In this document: one piece after another, positions 25,991 through 35,319 of the stretch
Numbering within the stretch: position 1 is the first letter of the stretch
Layout: every line of letters begins with the position of its first letter
Assembly: GCF_000312425.1 (NCBI RefSeq)
Contig: NZ_HE997181.1
Location: forward strand, 1,893,160-1,957,159
DNA length: 64,000 bases
Source of the DNA: Reyranella massiliensis 521
GTDB taxonomy: Bacteria; Pseudomonadota; Alphaproteobacteria; Reyranellales; Reyranellaceae
Direction of reading: 5' to 3'
Made by a program: the position numbers and the translations under genes
The notes under the pieces: model-generated
What the model saw: the letters and a program-made list of their open reading frames with translations, nothing else
Told to the model about the DNA's origin: nothing
Database searches by the model: none

Positions 25991-26449
25991 CTAACCGGAA
26001 CCCCGAATGCCGCTTTCCTCGCACAGGCCGGTCACAACGGCCCGCTGCCGCGGTGTGCTGCCGATCTCGACGAGGACAAAATCCGGTTTCTCCGGCGTGC
26101 CGGCGATAACCCCGATGAAAGGCGCCAGACCGAGAAGGCGGCCTTCGCTGTTGCGGCCGTCGACCAGGCCGCAGACCGTCACTTTCCCATGGCTATTGCG
26201 GGCGGCTCGCATCTCTCCGAACCGGGCCGATGAGCCGTCCTTGAGCCACACCATCACCCCAGCGACGATGGCTTCCTGCTGGAGTGGTGTCAGGGGAACG
26301 GGCTTGCCGGCGTCGATCGATGCTCCAGGTGGCGCCGGCGGAAGATCGCTATAAGGGGGCTGCAGCGTGATGGGATAATGCGAAACGTCGAATTTGCATC
26401 CGCACGCGAGCAGGGCTGCGATGAGCACGAGATGGCGCAGCGCTTGCAC
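25991..26449 (-). CDS. Lipoprotein of unknown function (152 aa)
   Basis: From GTG 26449, preceded by GGGGGAGA. A signal peptide MQALRHLVLIAALLACGC ends in a lipobox cysteine (C16 or C18). The soluble part has VMVWLKDGSSARFGEMRAARNSHGKVTVCGLVDGRNSEG and PFIGVIAG, a pattern seen in small lipoproteins of rhizobia, where the KDPxSAxFxxxxA part is conserved. The cysteine in VTVCG and the one in GLCEE may form a disulfide. It stands alone on the minus strand. Confidence 0.65.
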   Translation of the reverse strand: MQALRHLVLIAALLACGCKFDVSHYPITLQPPYSDLPPAPPGASIDAGKPVPLTPLQQEAIVAGVMVWLKDGSSARFGEMRAARNSHGKVTVCGLVDGRNSEGRLLGLAPFIGVIAGTPEKPDFVLVEIGSTPRQRAVVTGLCEESGIRGSG

Positions 26450-26566
26450 AGTGGATCTCCCCCACAGATCACTGAACCCTTGGCGGGTTCAATGCAGCCC
26501 ACTCCGGTAGGCCCGTCCAGATGAGGCACCGCCCGATCTCCGGCGAAAACATCGAGTACCGGCAAA

Positions 26567-26893
26567 CTAGGGCAGCCTGCTCCTCTGGAACGACTTCACT
26601 GCCAACGCGGCCACCAGTCCGCCAAGCGCTATGCCACTGAAGCCGATGACGATGGCCAGTATCTGCGTAAGCGGTCGGGTCGGCACGTAATCGCCATAGC
26701 CGATCGTAAGTCCGGTGATGAAGGCGAAGTAGAGGCCCTTGCCGATGCCCCAGCCTTCGACCAAGCCCACGATTGCTCCCAAGACTGCCTGCAGCACGAG
26801 CAAGCTCGATAGCACGGGCCAGGTGATCCGGATGCCCTCCAGCAAGGAGTAGAGGTAGAGGCGACGCAGCGCTTTCGGGGAACGATCGGGCAT
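26567..26893 (-). CDS. Small two-helix potassium channel
   Basis: A 108-residue inner-membrane protein with two membrane helices flanking a pore loop. The selectivity filter is TIGYGDYVP, which matches the K+ channel signature. No cytoplasmic RCK domain follows; the tail is only VKSFQRSRLP. A tetramer would be needed for a pore. AGGACCG precedes the ATG. It is the second candidate K+ pore in the window, after the TMEM175-like protein. Confidence 0.85.
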   Translation of the reverse strand: MPDRSPKALRRLYLYSLLEGIRITWPVLSSLLVLQAVLGAIVGLVEGWGIGKGLYFAFITGLTIGYGDYVPTRPLTQILAIVIGFSGIALGGLVAALAVKSFQRSRLP

Positions 26894-26951
26894 CGGTCCT
26901 CAGTCTCCTGGTCCTGGCGAGGTAACGCCAAAGAGTGACTTCGTTCGGATC

Positions 26952-29900
26952 CTAGGTGGATCGCCGACGGAAGAGGCGGTCAGGCAGGGCTTTCAGCGTT
27001 TCGCGGATCTTCTGGAACAACACGTAGAGTCCAGGAATGATGAAGATGCCCAGGCAGCTAGCGGCCAGCATGCCGCCGAAGACGGCCGTGCCCACCGCCC
27101 GCTGGGTCGCGGCGCCCGCGCCCGTTGCAATGACGAGCGGCACCAGGCCGACGATGAAGGCGAAGGAGGTCATCATCACGGCGCGGAAACGCAGGCTCGC
27201 CGCCGTTGTCGCCGCCGTCACGGCATCGGCGCCTTTCTCGCGCTCGGCCATGGCGAACTCGACAATCAGAATGGCGTTTTTCGCTGCGAGGGCAATCAGC
27301 ACGACGATGCCGATCTGGGCGAACAGATTGTTGTCGAGCCCGCTCAGCCACAGCGCCGCCATGGCACCAAACAGGCCGGCCGACACCGACAGCAGCGCCG
27401 CTACCGGGATCGCCGTGCTTTCGTACAGCGCGACGAGGAAGAGGTAGGCGAACAGAAGGGCAAGCGCCAGGATGAAGCCGGTCTGTCCCGCAGCTGCCTT
27501 CTCCTGGAAGGCCGTTCCGGTCCATTGGTAGCCGTAGCCGGCGGGTAGTGCCGTCTTTGCAAGCGTTTCCATGGCGGCCATCGCCTGGCCCGAAGAGTAG
27601 CCCGGTGCCGGGCCGCCATTGATGGTGACGGAGCGCAGATTGTTGTAGCGGATGACCTGTGCGGGTGCAGTGACCAGCCGGATCTCGGCGATCGCGCGAA
27701 GCGGGATGAGTTCGCCGGAGGCGTTTCGTATGCGCACGCGGTAGACGTCGCGGGCGACGCGCCGGTCACTTGCTTCCGCCTGGACCTTCACCTGCCAGGT
27801 CCTGCCGAACAGGTTGAAGTCGTTGGCATAGTAGCCGCCCATGGCCGTCTGCAGGGCATCGAACACGTGGGCGATGTCGACGCCCAGGATCTGGGCGCGC
27901 TCCCGGTCGAGGTCGAGATAGATCTGCGGCGTCGCCGCTCCGTAGGTCGTGTAGACGCCGGCCAGCTCGGGAACGCTCTGGGCTGCCGAGACGAGACCGC
28001 GCGCGGTCGCGGCCATGTCGGTCGGCGAGGCTCCTGTACGGCTTACGAGCTGGAACTCGAACCCGGCGGACGTGCTGAGGCCGATGATGGGCGGCAGGTT
28101 GAACGGGATGATGGTCGCGGCCGCAATCCGGCGGAAATCCTGGTTGAGCTGGTCAAGGGCCGCGAACACCGACATGCCGGGAGCCTTGCGTTCGTCGAAC
28201 GGCTTCATCGCCGCCACGAAGAAGGCGCGGTTGGGCAGGTTGAGGCCGTCGAGCATGCTGTAGCCGCTGACGGTGAAGAGGTTCTGCAGCCAGGGCTTGC
28301 CGCGGACGATGCCCTCGACCTGCTCGACGACGGCCAGGGTCCGGCTCGTCGATGCGGCATCCGGCAACTGGATCTCGCCCATGAAGGCGCCCTGGTCTTC
28401 GTTGGGCAGAAAGCCGGTGGGTACGATGCGTGCCAGCCCGCCGGTCCCGGCAATGAAGGCCAGGGCAAGGAGGCCTGCGATCAGAGCGCGGCGCGCCAGC
28501 GGCGTGGCAAGGCGCACATAACCGTTGCGGCTGGCGTCGATGCCGCGGTTCAGGCGGGCAATGATGCCTCTGCTCTTGCCGCGGTGGCGCAGGACCAGGG
28601 AGCAGAGTGCAGGGGACAGGGACAGGGCGTTGATGGCCGAGATCACCATCGATGCCGACACGGCCACGGCGAACTGCTGGTAGAGCTGGCCGGTGATGCC
28701 GGGAATGAAGGCCGTCGGGACGAAGACCGACAGCAAGACCAGCGTGATGGCGATGATAGGGCCCGTTACCTGGCTCATGGCCTTTTCGGTGGCCTGCGCC
28801 GGCGTCAGGTCGGGTTCCGTCTCGAGGATATGCTCGACGGCTTCGACGACGACGATCGCATCGTCGACCACGATGCCGATGGCAAGCACCAGGGCCAGCA
28901 GCGAGATCGTGTTGGCCGAGAAGCCCATGGCCAGCATGATGGCAAAGGTGCCTATCAGGGCAACCGGCACGGCGACGATCGGAATGATCGTGGCACGAAA
29001 ATTCCCGAGAAAGACGAAGACGACGATGCCGACCAGGATAAAGGCCTCGAAGAGGGTATGGATCACGGCCTCGATCGTCGCCTCTACGAAAACCGTGGTA
29101 TCGTACATGACTTCGTAAGCGACATCCTCGGGCAGCAGCGGATCGAGCTCCTTCAGCGTCTCGCGGACGCCCTTGGCTGTGGCGAGCGCGTTGGCACCGG
29201 GCAGCAGGTAGATCTGAATGCCGGCAGCCGGCTTGCCGTTGTAGCGGCCGACCGAGTCGCTCGACTTGGCTCCCAATTCGACCCTCGCCACGTCTTTCAG
29301 CCGGACGACCGTGCCCTGCGGGTTGGTGCGGACGATGATGTCCTCGTATTCCTTGACCGTCGACAGGCGGCCCTTGGTCGTGATGTTGAGTTCGAGTTCG
29401 ACGGGCCCCATCAGCGGGGCGGCCCCGACGCGGCCGACGGCGGCCTGGATGTTCTGCGACTGGATCGCCTTCACGACGTCGTCGGTCGAAACCTCCAGGC
29501 TTGCCAGGCGATCGAGCGAGAGCCAGGCGCGCATCGCGTAGTCGAGCGGGCCGAACAGAACGGCATCGCCCACCCCCGGCACGCGCCGCAGGTTGTCGAG
29601 CATCTCGATGGTGGCGTAGTTCGACAGGAATTGACCGTCCCGGCTGCCCTTGGGCGAATGGACCGCCACGAGCTGCAACAGGGCCGAGGACTGCTTCTTG
29701 ACCGTAACGCCGTTGCGTTTCACCTCCTGCGGCAGACGGGCGGAAGCCTGGTTGACGCGATTGTTTACATTGACCGTATTGAGGTCGGGATCCGATCCGA
29801 CGGCGAAGCTCACCGTCAGCGTGTAGCTACCGTCGCCGCCCGATACCGACTTCATGTAGATCATACGCTCGACGCCGTTGACCTCGGCTTCGATGACCTG

Positions 29901-30092
29901 GGCCACCGTCGCCTCGACCACGGACGCCGAGGCGCCGGGATAGGTCGTCGTCACGCGCACCTGTGGCGGGACAATGTCGGGGAACTGCGACACCGGCAAC
30001 GCCGATGCCGCAATCAGGCCGGCGATCGTGATGACCGCCGAGATGACGAACGCAAAGCGCGGGCGGCGAATGAAGATCGAGGAAATGGTCAT
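26952..30092 (-). CDS. RND efflux pump permease (HAE1/AcrB type)
   Basis: A 1046-residue inner-membrane transporter with the duplicated 12-helix RND layout. Residues of the proton relay are present: [14 protein letters not shown] has the DD pair of helix 4, and [12 protein letters not shown] has the lysine of helix 10. The N-terminus, [21 protein letters not shown], and the large periplasmic loops are standard. It exports drugs or other hydrophobic compounds as a trimer. The gene lies 10 bases after the adaptor gene. No outer-membrane channel (TolC-like) gene is next to it, so that part must be encoded elsewhere. Confidence 0.93.
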   Translation of the reverse strand: MTISSIFIRRPRFAFVISAVITIAGLIAASALPVSQFPDIVPPQVRVTTTYPGASASVVEATVAQVIEAEVNGVERMIYMKSVSGGDGSYTLTVSFAVGSDPDLNTVNVNNRVNQASARLPQEVKRNGVTVKKQSSALLQLVAVHSPKGSRDGQFLSNYATIEMLDNLRRVPGVGDAVLFGPLDYAMRAWLSLDRLASLEVSTDDVVKAIQSQNIQAAVGRVGAAPLMGPVELELNITTKGRLSTVKEYEDIIVRTNPQGTVVRLKDVARVELGAKSSDSVGRYNGKPAAGIQIYLLPGANALATAKGVRETLKELDPLLPEDVAYEVMYDTTVFVEATIEAVIHTLFEAFILVGIVVFVFLGNFRATIIPIVAVPVALIGTFAIMLAMGFSANTISLLALVLAIGIVVDDAIVVVEAVEHILETEPDLTPAQATEKAMSQVTGPIIAITLVLLSVFVPTAFIPGITGQLYQQFAVAVSASMVISAINALSLSPALCSLVLRHRGKSRGIIARLNRGIDASRNGYVRLATPLARRALIAGLLALAFIAGTGGLARIVPTGFLPNEDQGAFMGEIQLPDAASTSRTLAVVEQVEGIVRGKPWLQNLFTVSGYSMLDGLNLPNRAFFVAAMKPFDERKAPGMSVFAALDQLNQDFRRIAAATIIPFNLPPIIGLSTSAGFEFQLVSRTGASPTDMAATARGLVSAAQSVPELAGVYTTYGAATPQIYLDLDRERAQILGVDIAHVFDALQTAMGGYYANDFNLFGRTWQVKVQAEASDRRVARDVYRVRIRNASGELIPLRAIAEIRLVTAPAQVIRYNNLRSVTINGGPAPGYSSGQAMAAMETLAKTALPAGYGYQWTGTAFQEKAAAGQTGFILALALLFAYLFLVALYESTAIPVAALLSVSAGLFGAMAALWLSGLDNNLFAQIGIVVLIALAAKNAILIVEFAMAEREKGADAVTAATTAASLRFRAVMMTSFAFIVGLVPLVIATGAGAATQRAVGTAVFGGMLAASCLGIFIIPGLYVLFQKIRETLKALPDRLFRRRST

Positions 30093-30102
30093 TGATCTGG
30101 CG

Positions 30103-31206
30103 CTACGGCTGGCCGGACGGGGGTGCCAGCTCGGGCGCTACGGTCATTCCTGGACGAACTCTCTGCTGGCCTTGGACGATGACCTTCTCGCCTTCCTTGA
30201 GGCCGTCTTCGACGACGACGAGCCCGTCGCGCTCGGCGCCGACCTTGATCCGGCGCTGCTCGGCCTTGTCGTCGCGATTTACGACATAGAGATAGTATCC
30301 GCTCTGGTCCGACGCGATCACCGATTGCGGCACCATCACGACTTTGGCCGCCTGCTTCTCCTCCAGGATCACGCGGACCGTCTGCCCGTCGGTCAGACGT
30401 CCGTCGGTATTGGGAAAGCTGGCGCGGAGCGTCTGGCCGTCGGTGCGCGGATCGACCTGAACGTCGATGAAGTCCAGGGTTCCAGGCTCGGGATGTAGGC
30501 TGTCGTCGGCAAGCCGAACACGCACCGTCAACGCTTCTCCCGACGCGCCACCGCGCCGCGCTTCGAGAAGTTCGCGCTGTGTTACCGCGAACAGCACCAT
30601 CATGGGCTGTTCGGCCACGACAGTGGCCAGAATGCCGGACTCCGGCCCTACGACATTGCCCGGCGGGACGTTTGCACGGCCAATGCGGCCGGCGATCGGC
30701 GATCGGATCTCGGTGTAGGAAAGCTTGATCTTGGCGTCCTTCAACGAGGCGTCGGCCTCGGTGAGCGCGCCCTTGGCACCAATGAGTTCGGCTCGACGCT
30801 GATCGAGCGTTTGCTGCGTACCCACGTTAGTACGGGCCAGGTCCTCGGCGCGCTTGAACTGCACTTCGGCATTGGCGAGCGCGCCGACGGCGGCAGCCCG
30901 TTGACCTTCCCGTTGTTCCACGTTCGCCTGATAGGGCTCGGGCTCGATCAGGAAGAGAAGCTGGTCCTGCTTGACGAGGTCGCCGTCCTTGAACTTGCGC
31001 GGGCCCAGGAAGCCCTGGACGCGCGCCCGCAGGTCCACCTTGTCCAGCGCTTGAGCGCGGCCGATGAATTCGCGCTGCACGGCGAGTGAACGCGCCTCGG
31101 CAGGTTGGACGAGGACCGCAAGAGGGGCGGACGTGGGCTGCTGACCGACCGCGGCCGTACTGACGGTCAGCAGCATTGCGAGCAGCACTGCCGGGGACGC
31201 CTTCAT
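30103..31206 (-). CDS. RND efflux periplasmic adaptor (membrane fusion protein)
   Basis: A 367-residue protein with a signal peptide [20 protein letters not shown]. It shows the order lipoyl half, helical hairpin (about 85-160, [30 protein letters not shown]), lipoyl half ([20 protein letters not shown]), then beta-barrel and membrane-proximal domains. It bridges the permease and an outer-membrane channel. AGGGAGACC precedes ATG 31206; the open frame to 31320 is ruled out by the signal peptide. Second gene of an operon starting at 31685. Confidence 0.92.
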   Translation of the reverse strand: MKASPAVLLAMLLTVSTAAVGQQPTSAPLAVLVQPAEARSLAVQREFIGRAQALDKVDLRARVQGFLGPRKFKDGDLVKQDQLLFLIEPEPYQANVEQREGQRAAAVGALANAEVQFKRAEDLARTNVGTQQTLDQRRAELIGAKGALTEADASLKDAKIKLSYTEIRSPIAGRIGRANVPPGNVVGPESGILATVVAEQPMMVLFAVTQRELLEARRGGASGEALTVRVRLADDSLHPEPGTLDFIDVQVDPRTDGQTLRASFPNTDGRLTDGQTVRVILEEKQAAKVVMVPQSVIASDQSGYYLYVVNRDDKAEQRRIKVGAERDGLVVVEDGLKEGEKVIVQGQQRVRPGMTVAPELAPPSGQP

Positions 31207-31229
31207 AATCGGTCTCCCTGGACTCTGGC

Positions 31230-31685
31230 TCAACGACTCTTGGCCGGGCGATACAGGAGCATCACGCCGTCCTTGACGGAGAAGGGAGTAATATCGCTGC
31301 CACGTCGTGCATCTCGCCATACGGGAGGCGATGCCTGCGCGTCGACGGGAACGCCGTGGACCCCCTGGAGCAACTTTTCGATCAGATCGGGCGTGGCGCC
31401 GGGAAAGAACACCACGGTTTGTATCAGTTGATCACCGCCATCGAAGGCGAAGGCGACCGATGCAGGCATGCCGATCATGGTAATGCCGTCGACGAACAGC
31501 GACGGTGCTGCGCCACCTGGCGGCCGCGCACAGGCGGGCACCTGGGGTTGGCATGGCGCGGTTCGCCCGCCGCTGGCCGAGGCGATCTGCCTCGAACTCA
31601 GGCCCCATTCCGCGTACTGCCACCAGCACAGAGCCGGCGCCGCCTGTGCGATGACAAGTACGGCTGCCAGGGCAAGTATCCGCAT
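31230..31685 (-). CDS. Periplasmic protein of unknown function (151 aa), first gene of RND operon
   Basis: Starts MRILALAAVLVIAQAAPALC with a signal peptide; GGGAGG four bases before ATG 31685 makes this start better than 31709. The mature part has four cysteines near its front (ALCWW, APCQPQVPAC) and then FVDGITMIGMPASVAFAFDGGDQLIQTVVFFP. I do not know the family. The stop lies 23 bases before the adaptor start, so it belongs to the efflux operon. An anaerobox is centred 57.5 bases before the start. Confidence 0.65.
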   Translation of the reverse strand: MRILALAAVLVIAQAAPALCWWQYAEWGLSSRQIASASGGRTAPCQPQVPACARPPGGAAPSLFVDGITMIGMPASVAFAFDGGDQLIQTVVFFPGATPDLIEKLLQGVHGVPVDAQASPPVWRDARRGSDITPFSVKDGVMLLYRPAKSR

Positions 31686-31735
31686 TCCGCCTCCCGCGTT
31701 TGTCGTCATCGTAGGGGCTGGCCCGGCTGCGTTCG

Positions 31736-31749
31736 TTGATTTTGCTCAA
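31736..31749. promoter_or_regulatory. FNR/FixK-type site TTGAT-TTTG-CTCAA
   Basis: Core TTGA-N6-TCAA with one mismatch in the right half (C for A). Its centre is 57.5 bases before the efflux operon start (31685, minus strand) and 112.5 bases before the Tat-exported gene (31855, plus strand). Distance fits control of the efflux operon best. Confidence 0.55.
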
Positions 31750-31854
31750 GGCTGCAGATCGGGACGGCGAATAGGCTCGACCGATCCGGGCATGCGGCCC
31801 GGTCGCCCTAAGAGCCAGATGAGACGGCGGGCCAATTCAGTGAGGGGAGAGGCA

Positions 31855-32487
31855 ATGTTTCTGAAAAATCGTCGAACGGCCTTGAAACTGTTGAGCGGTG
31901 CTGCGGTCGCCACGGCTGGTATGCCGCTTGCGGCGAGGGCGCAAAGCGCCGAGTTGACCGTGCCGAACCGCTACCAGAACTTCAAGCGCGGTACGATTCA
32001 TAGCATGCATCCCGAAGCCCGCAGCTTCGTGATCATCTGGCAGGATCTCGGCCGCGTGAAGATGAAGGCTGCGGACCTGGTGACCAACTTCGCGTCGCTC
32101 AGGGTCGGACAAACAGTCGACGTCCACTGGTATGACTACCTGGACTTCCTGATCGCCAAGACGACGCCGGCTGTGACGGCACGCGCGAAGGCCATGCTTG
32201 CGGAAGGCGCAAGGCTGGAGGGCATTCCGGGGGCCCGACAGCGGGTGAACCTGTGGCAGATGTCGGGCATGTGCACCCGGGTCGATACCGCGGGTAACGT
32301 CGTGTACCTGATCAATGCTTCCGGCGGCGAGCCCGACAAGCCGGCCCCCGACAGTGGCGAGGTGATCCAGATGCCGCAGATCGTCACCGAGGAGGGTAAG
32401 GCCGCCCTTCGCACCCTGAAGACCGGCGACCAGATCACGACCGTGTTCAGCCAGCAGACCGCGATCCAGGTGACGGTTATCCGCTAG
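31855..32487 (+). CDS. Tat-exported periplasmic protein of unknown function
   Basis: A 210-residue protein from ATG 31855 (GAGGGGAGAGG upstream). The signal is of the Tat type: KNRRTALKLLSGAAVATAG, then an A-rich end at ARAQS. The mature part reads like two repeats of small beta domains: RGTIHSMHPEARSFVIIWQDLGRVKMKAADLV and KTGDQITTVFSQQTAIQVTV, resembling OB-like folds with TVDVHWYDYLDF between. No cofactor motif was seen. It is followed by the Ca2+/H+ exchanger 60 bases later on the same strand. Confidence 0.7.
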   Translation: MFLKNRRTALKLLSGAAVATAGMPLAARAQSAELTVPNRYQNFKRGTIHSMHPEARSFVIIWQDLGRVKMKAADLVTNFASLRVGQTVDVHWYDYLDFLIAKTTPAVTARAKAMLAEGARLEGIPGARQRVNLWQMSGMCTRVDTAGNVVYLINASGGEPDKPAPDSGEVIQMPQIVTEEGKAALRTLKTGDQITTVFSQQTAIQVTVIR

Positions 32488-32547
32488 GAGGGGGACCGCG
32501 TATTGCACAAAAGGGAGGCGGCCAAGACGCCGCCTCGAGGAGAAGTC

Positions 32548-33639
32548 ATGAAGGTGCTGCGCAGCATCCTCTCGGAAGCGCCGCTTGCCTGGCTGCTGTT
32601 TGCCGTACCGATAACGGCGTGGGTTCACCACGCGCGGCCCGATTCCCCCTTGCTTGTCTTCATCCTGGCCTGCGTCGCGATCGTGCCGCTGGCCGGGCTG
32701 CTGGGCCTCGCGACAGAAAAGCTCGCGGTCCGGACGGGCGAGGGGATTGGCGGCTTCCTCAATGCCACGCTCGGCAATGCCGCGGAGCTGATCATCGCCC
32801 TGGTCGCCCTGCGTGCCGGCATGCTGGACGTGGTGAAGGCGTCGCTCACCGGCTCCATCATCGGCAATCTGCTTCTGGTGATGGGAGCGGCCTTCCTGGC
32901 CGGTGGCCTGCGCTACAAGGTCCAATACTTCGCCTCCATCGGCGTGCGCACGCAGATCGGCATGATGGCCCTGGCTGCCGTGGCCATCCTGGTCCCTTCG
33001 GTGTTCGCGGCGATGGGCGCAGGGGAATTCGTCAAACGGTCCGCCGTCTTCAGCGTGATCGTGTCGGTCATCCTTCTGGTTGTCTATTTCTGCAGCCTTG
33101 CCTTCACCCTTCGCAGCCATGCCGACTTGTTTCGGGGCGAGGAGGCTGAGGGCGGCGATCATCACGGTGCGCCGTGGCAGGTCTCGTTGTCGATCGGCGT
33201 GATGGCCGTCGTTACGGTGCTGATCGTCTGGATGAGCGAAATACTGGTTGCCACGGTCGAGCAGGCGTCTCACGCGCTGGGCCTGTCCAATTTGTTCGTG
33301 GGCGTCGTCGTGGTTGCGGTCGTGGGGAACGCGGCCGAACACAGCACGGCCATCATGGTGGCGATGCGCAACCGCATGGAAATGGCTGTCGGCATCGCGG
33401 TCGGCAGCAGTACGCAAGTGGCGCTGTTCGTGGCGCCGCTGCTCGTCCTGCTCAGCCTTTGGATCGCACCGGAGCCGCTCAGCCTGGCCTTCTCGGGCGT
33501 CGAGGTCTTCCTCGTCATGGCGGCGACCTTCGTCGCCTCGATCCTGATCCTCGACGGTAAATCGACATGGTTCACCGGCGTTCAGCTCATTGCCATGTAC
33601 CTTGTCATGGCAGTGACCGTGTTCGCCGTGCCGGCGTGA
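32548..33639 (+). CDS. Calcium/proton exchanger (CaCA family, Cax type)
   Basis: A 363-residue inner-membrane antiporter. The two alpha-repeats are clear: [21 protein letters not shown] (about 60-80) and [17 protein letters not shown] (about 260-280), each with the GNxxE ion-binding glutamate. Between them is a loop with GGDHHGA. It expels Ca2+ (or Na+) in exchange for H+. ATG 32548 follows GAGGAGAAG, which is better than the TTG at 32503. Length is right for the family. Confidence 0.92.
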   Translation: MKVLRSILSEAPLAWLLFAVPITAWVHHARPDSPLLVFILACVAIVPLAGLLGLATEKLAVRTGEGIGGFLNATLGNAAELIIALVALRAGMLDVVKASLTGSIIGNLLLVMGAAFLAGGLRYKVQYFASIGVRTQIGMMALAAVAILVPSVFAAMGAGEFVKRSAVFSVIVSVILLVVYFCSLAFTLRSHADLFRGEEAEGGDHHGAPWQVSLSIGVMAVVTVLIVWMSEILVATVEQASHALGLSNLFVGVVVVAVVGNAAEHSTAIMVAMRNRMEMAVGIAVGSSTQVALFVAPLLVLLSLWIAPEPLSLAFSGVEVFLVMAATFVASILILDGKSTWFTGVQLIAMYLVMAVTVFAVPA

Positions 33640-33717
33640 ACGAGACAATCGTCGACCACAGGGCCTTGGACGCGAGCATTGCGGCAAGTGAAGGCATCGA
33701 ACAACGGAGGTATGGAT

Positions 33718-33936
33718 ATGCGTATCCTGATCGTATTGCTGGCCGTCGGCGGTCTGGTCTCTGGCTGCGAGCAGTTCAACAACATGAGCACTGGCCAGAA
33801 GGGAGCCGTGACAGGCGCTGCCTTGGGTACTGGCATCGGGCTGGTATCGGGCGGCAGTTTCGGCCAGGTCGTCGGCGCCGGCTTGATCGGCGGTGCCGTT
33901 GGCTACATTGGCGGCAGCGCCATCGGTGACAGGTAG
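33718..33936 (+). CDS. Small glycine-zipper lipoprotein (72 aa)
   Basis: Reads MRILIVLLAVGGLVSGCEQF, a lipoprotein signal with the cysteine at residue 17, then a glycine-rich segment GAVTGAALGTGIGLVSGGSFGQVVGAGLIGGAVGYIGG, typical of glycine-zipper membrane inserters such as the osmotically inducible small lipoproteins. GGAGG is seven bases before ATG 33718 but only one from ATG 33712, which decides the start. It is probably an outer-membrane stress lipoprotein. Confidence 0.8.
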   Translation: MRILIVLLAVGGLVSGCEQFNNMSTGQKGAVTGAALGTGIGLVSGGSFGQVVGAGLIGGAVGYIGGSAIGDR

Positions 33937-34093
33937 ACGAACGCACTGCTGTTTCCGACATCGGCGGCATAGCCAAACTGTACTTATATTGCCGCTGTCG
34001 GGGCTCAGCATCGGCACAACCAGAGGTGTGATTTCAGAGCGTATGCACACTAAACCGAATGACACGTCGCATTATGGCTGATAATCTCGCACG

Positions 34094-34876
34094 GTGGATT
34101 CAAAAGCCTATCCCCGTCAGCCTCGGGGCTTAGCGCTCACGAGGCCAAAACAGGCGACCGACCTGCCATGCGACCATTGCATCGGCAGGCATCTGAATCT
34201 TTGCCAGTCCCTGGACGAAGAACGACTTCAGCAGTTGCTGGAGTTGGGAAGCATTCGTCACTGGCAACGGCACCAGATCCTTTTCCGTGCCGGTGACCTT
34301 GCCTCGAGTTTCTTCAAGATCAGGAAGGGCCTCGTTTCGGTCTTCAGGACCCTCGACGATGGCCGCCGCCAGATCGTGGCGGTACGGGTTCCGGGAGACT
34401 GCGTCGGCTATCTGGACACCGACGGCCACTATGCGTTTGGAGGCGATGCCCTGACGGACGTCGAAGCCTGTTCGTTCGACCGACGTCGATTCGATGCTCT
34501 CGCTGCGGAGAATCCCGATCTGGCAGCCGCGCTTGCCGCCGCGCTCTCGAGCGCGCTTGCGCAATCGGGTGAGTCCATGCTCGTCGTCGGCAAGCTCCGT
34601 TCTACGGAACGGGTAGCCCATTTCCTAGGCAAGATGGCGTTGCTCCATCGCGAGCTGTACGCGAAGCCAGGCCCCTTCCAACTTTATATGAATCGCAGCG
34701 AGATCGCCGATCTCCTGGGCCTCACGATCGAGACCGTGAGCCGTTCGATGACCAAGTTGAAGGAGCGGGCGGTCATCGGCCTGATCGAGAGCAACGAAGT
34801 GATCGTTCTGGATCACGCGAAGCTTCGAGAGATCGGCAAGATCGACGACGGTGGCAGGACGAGCGCTATCGGCTGA
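34094..34876 (+). CDS. CRP/FNR family regulator with four candidate Fe-S cysteines
   Basis: A 260-residue transcription factor (GTG start 34094). The N-terminal part has CDHCIGRHLNLC (C26, C29, C37), and C126 in DVEACSF sits where FNR has its fourth cluster ligand; together these suggest an oxygen-labile 4Fe-4S sensor of the FnrN/FnrL/AadR kind. The cyclic-nucleotide-like beta roll covers about 45-140, the dimer helix about 150-180, and the helix-turn-helix NRSEIADLLGLTIETVSRSMTKLKE contains the E-x-x-S-R set that reads TTGA half-sites. Six such sites are in this window. No such site lies before the gene itself. Confidence 0.9.
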   Translation: MDSKAYPRQPRGLALTRPKQATDLPCDHCIGRHLNLCQSLDEERLQQLLELGSIRHWQRHQILFRAGDLASSFFKIRKGLVSVFRTLDDGRRQIVAVRVPGDCVGYLDTDGHYAFGGDALTDVEACSFDRRRFDALAAENPDLAAALAAALSSALAQSGESMLVVGKLRSTERVAHFLGKMALLHRELYAKPGPFQLYMNRSEIADLLGLTIETVSRSMTKLKERAVIGLIESNEVIVLDHAKLREIGKIDDGGRTSAIG

Positions 34877-34948
34877 CGTCCACTTTTCTCGACCTACCTG
34901 AGTGTTGGCGGTACGATCGCCTTCGTCCTCGTCGCTGCGAGGTGAGTT

Positions 34949-35218
34949 GTGAGCTGGCCATTTGGTCTTCTGCGTCTATGGGCGATCGCCTCGGCCATAT
35001 GGCTGATCGGATGGACGTTGTTTGTCCGACAAAAATGCCATTCAAACCCGGATGGCTCGTATCTGTGCATGTCTGATGGCCGGGCCTTTCAAGACGGTCG
35101 TGGTGATATCGCCTCTTGGGGGCCACTCGAACTCTACCTTCTCGGCTTTGCAATTCCCGCTGCCGTACTGGTCCTCGGCGCGATCGTCGTCTGGTTCGTT
35201 CGCCGTTCGGCACGTTAG
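34949..35218 (+). CDS. Small two-helix membrane protein (89 aa)
   Basis: From GTG 34949 with GAGGTGA just upstream. It has a hydrophobic segment LLRLWAIASAIWLIGWTLF at the start, a polar loop with two cysteines (KCHSNPDGSYLC), and a second segment LLGFAIPAAVLVLGAIVVWFV, ending in basic residues. The loop would face the periplasm and its cysteines could pair. Not recognised. It lies between the regulator and the DUF3141 gene. Confidence 0.6.
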   Translation: MSWPFGLLRLWAIASAIWLIGWTLFVRQKCHSNPDGSYLCMSDGRAFQDGRGDIASWGPLELYLLGFAIPAAVLVLGAIVVWFVRRSAR

Positions 35219-35251
35219 CACGGTGACATGACAGCGACATGTCATCCGCTC

Positions 35252-35265
35252 TTGACTTAGATCAA
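35252..35265. promoter_or_regulatory. FNR/FixK-type site TTGAC-TTAG-ATCAA
   Basis: Anaerobox with centre 61.5 bases before the GTG start at 35320 of the DUF3141 gene. It lies inside the longer open frame from 35239, arguing for the later start. Likely drives the four-gene string to 40414. Confidence 0.75.
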
Positions 35266-35319
35266 GACGCGGGTGCGGGAGGCGACGATACTGCCGGCGT
35301 TCAATTCCGGATAGGCAAC

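Noticed and set aside
27867..30095. 742-codon plus-strand open frame opposite the efflux permease
   Set aside because: Composition is that of an antisense shadow (D, R, G, H-rich with no domain), and the minus-strand RND permease has all its motifs.
31837..34065. 742-codon minus-strand open frame
   Set aside because: It is the shadow of the Tat-exported, exchanger and lipoprotein genes on the plus strand; H, R, Q and D-rich without any family.
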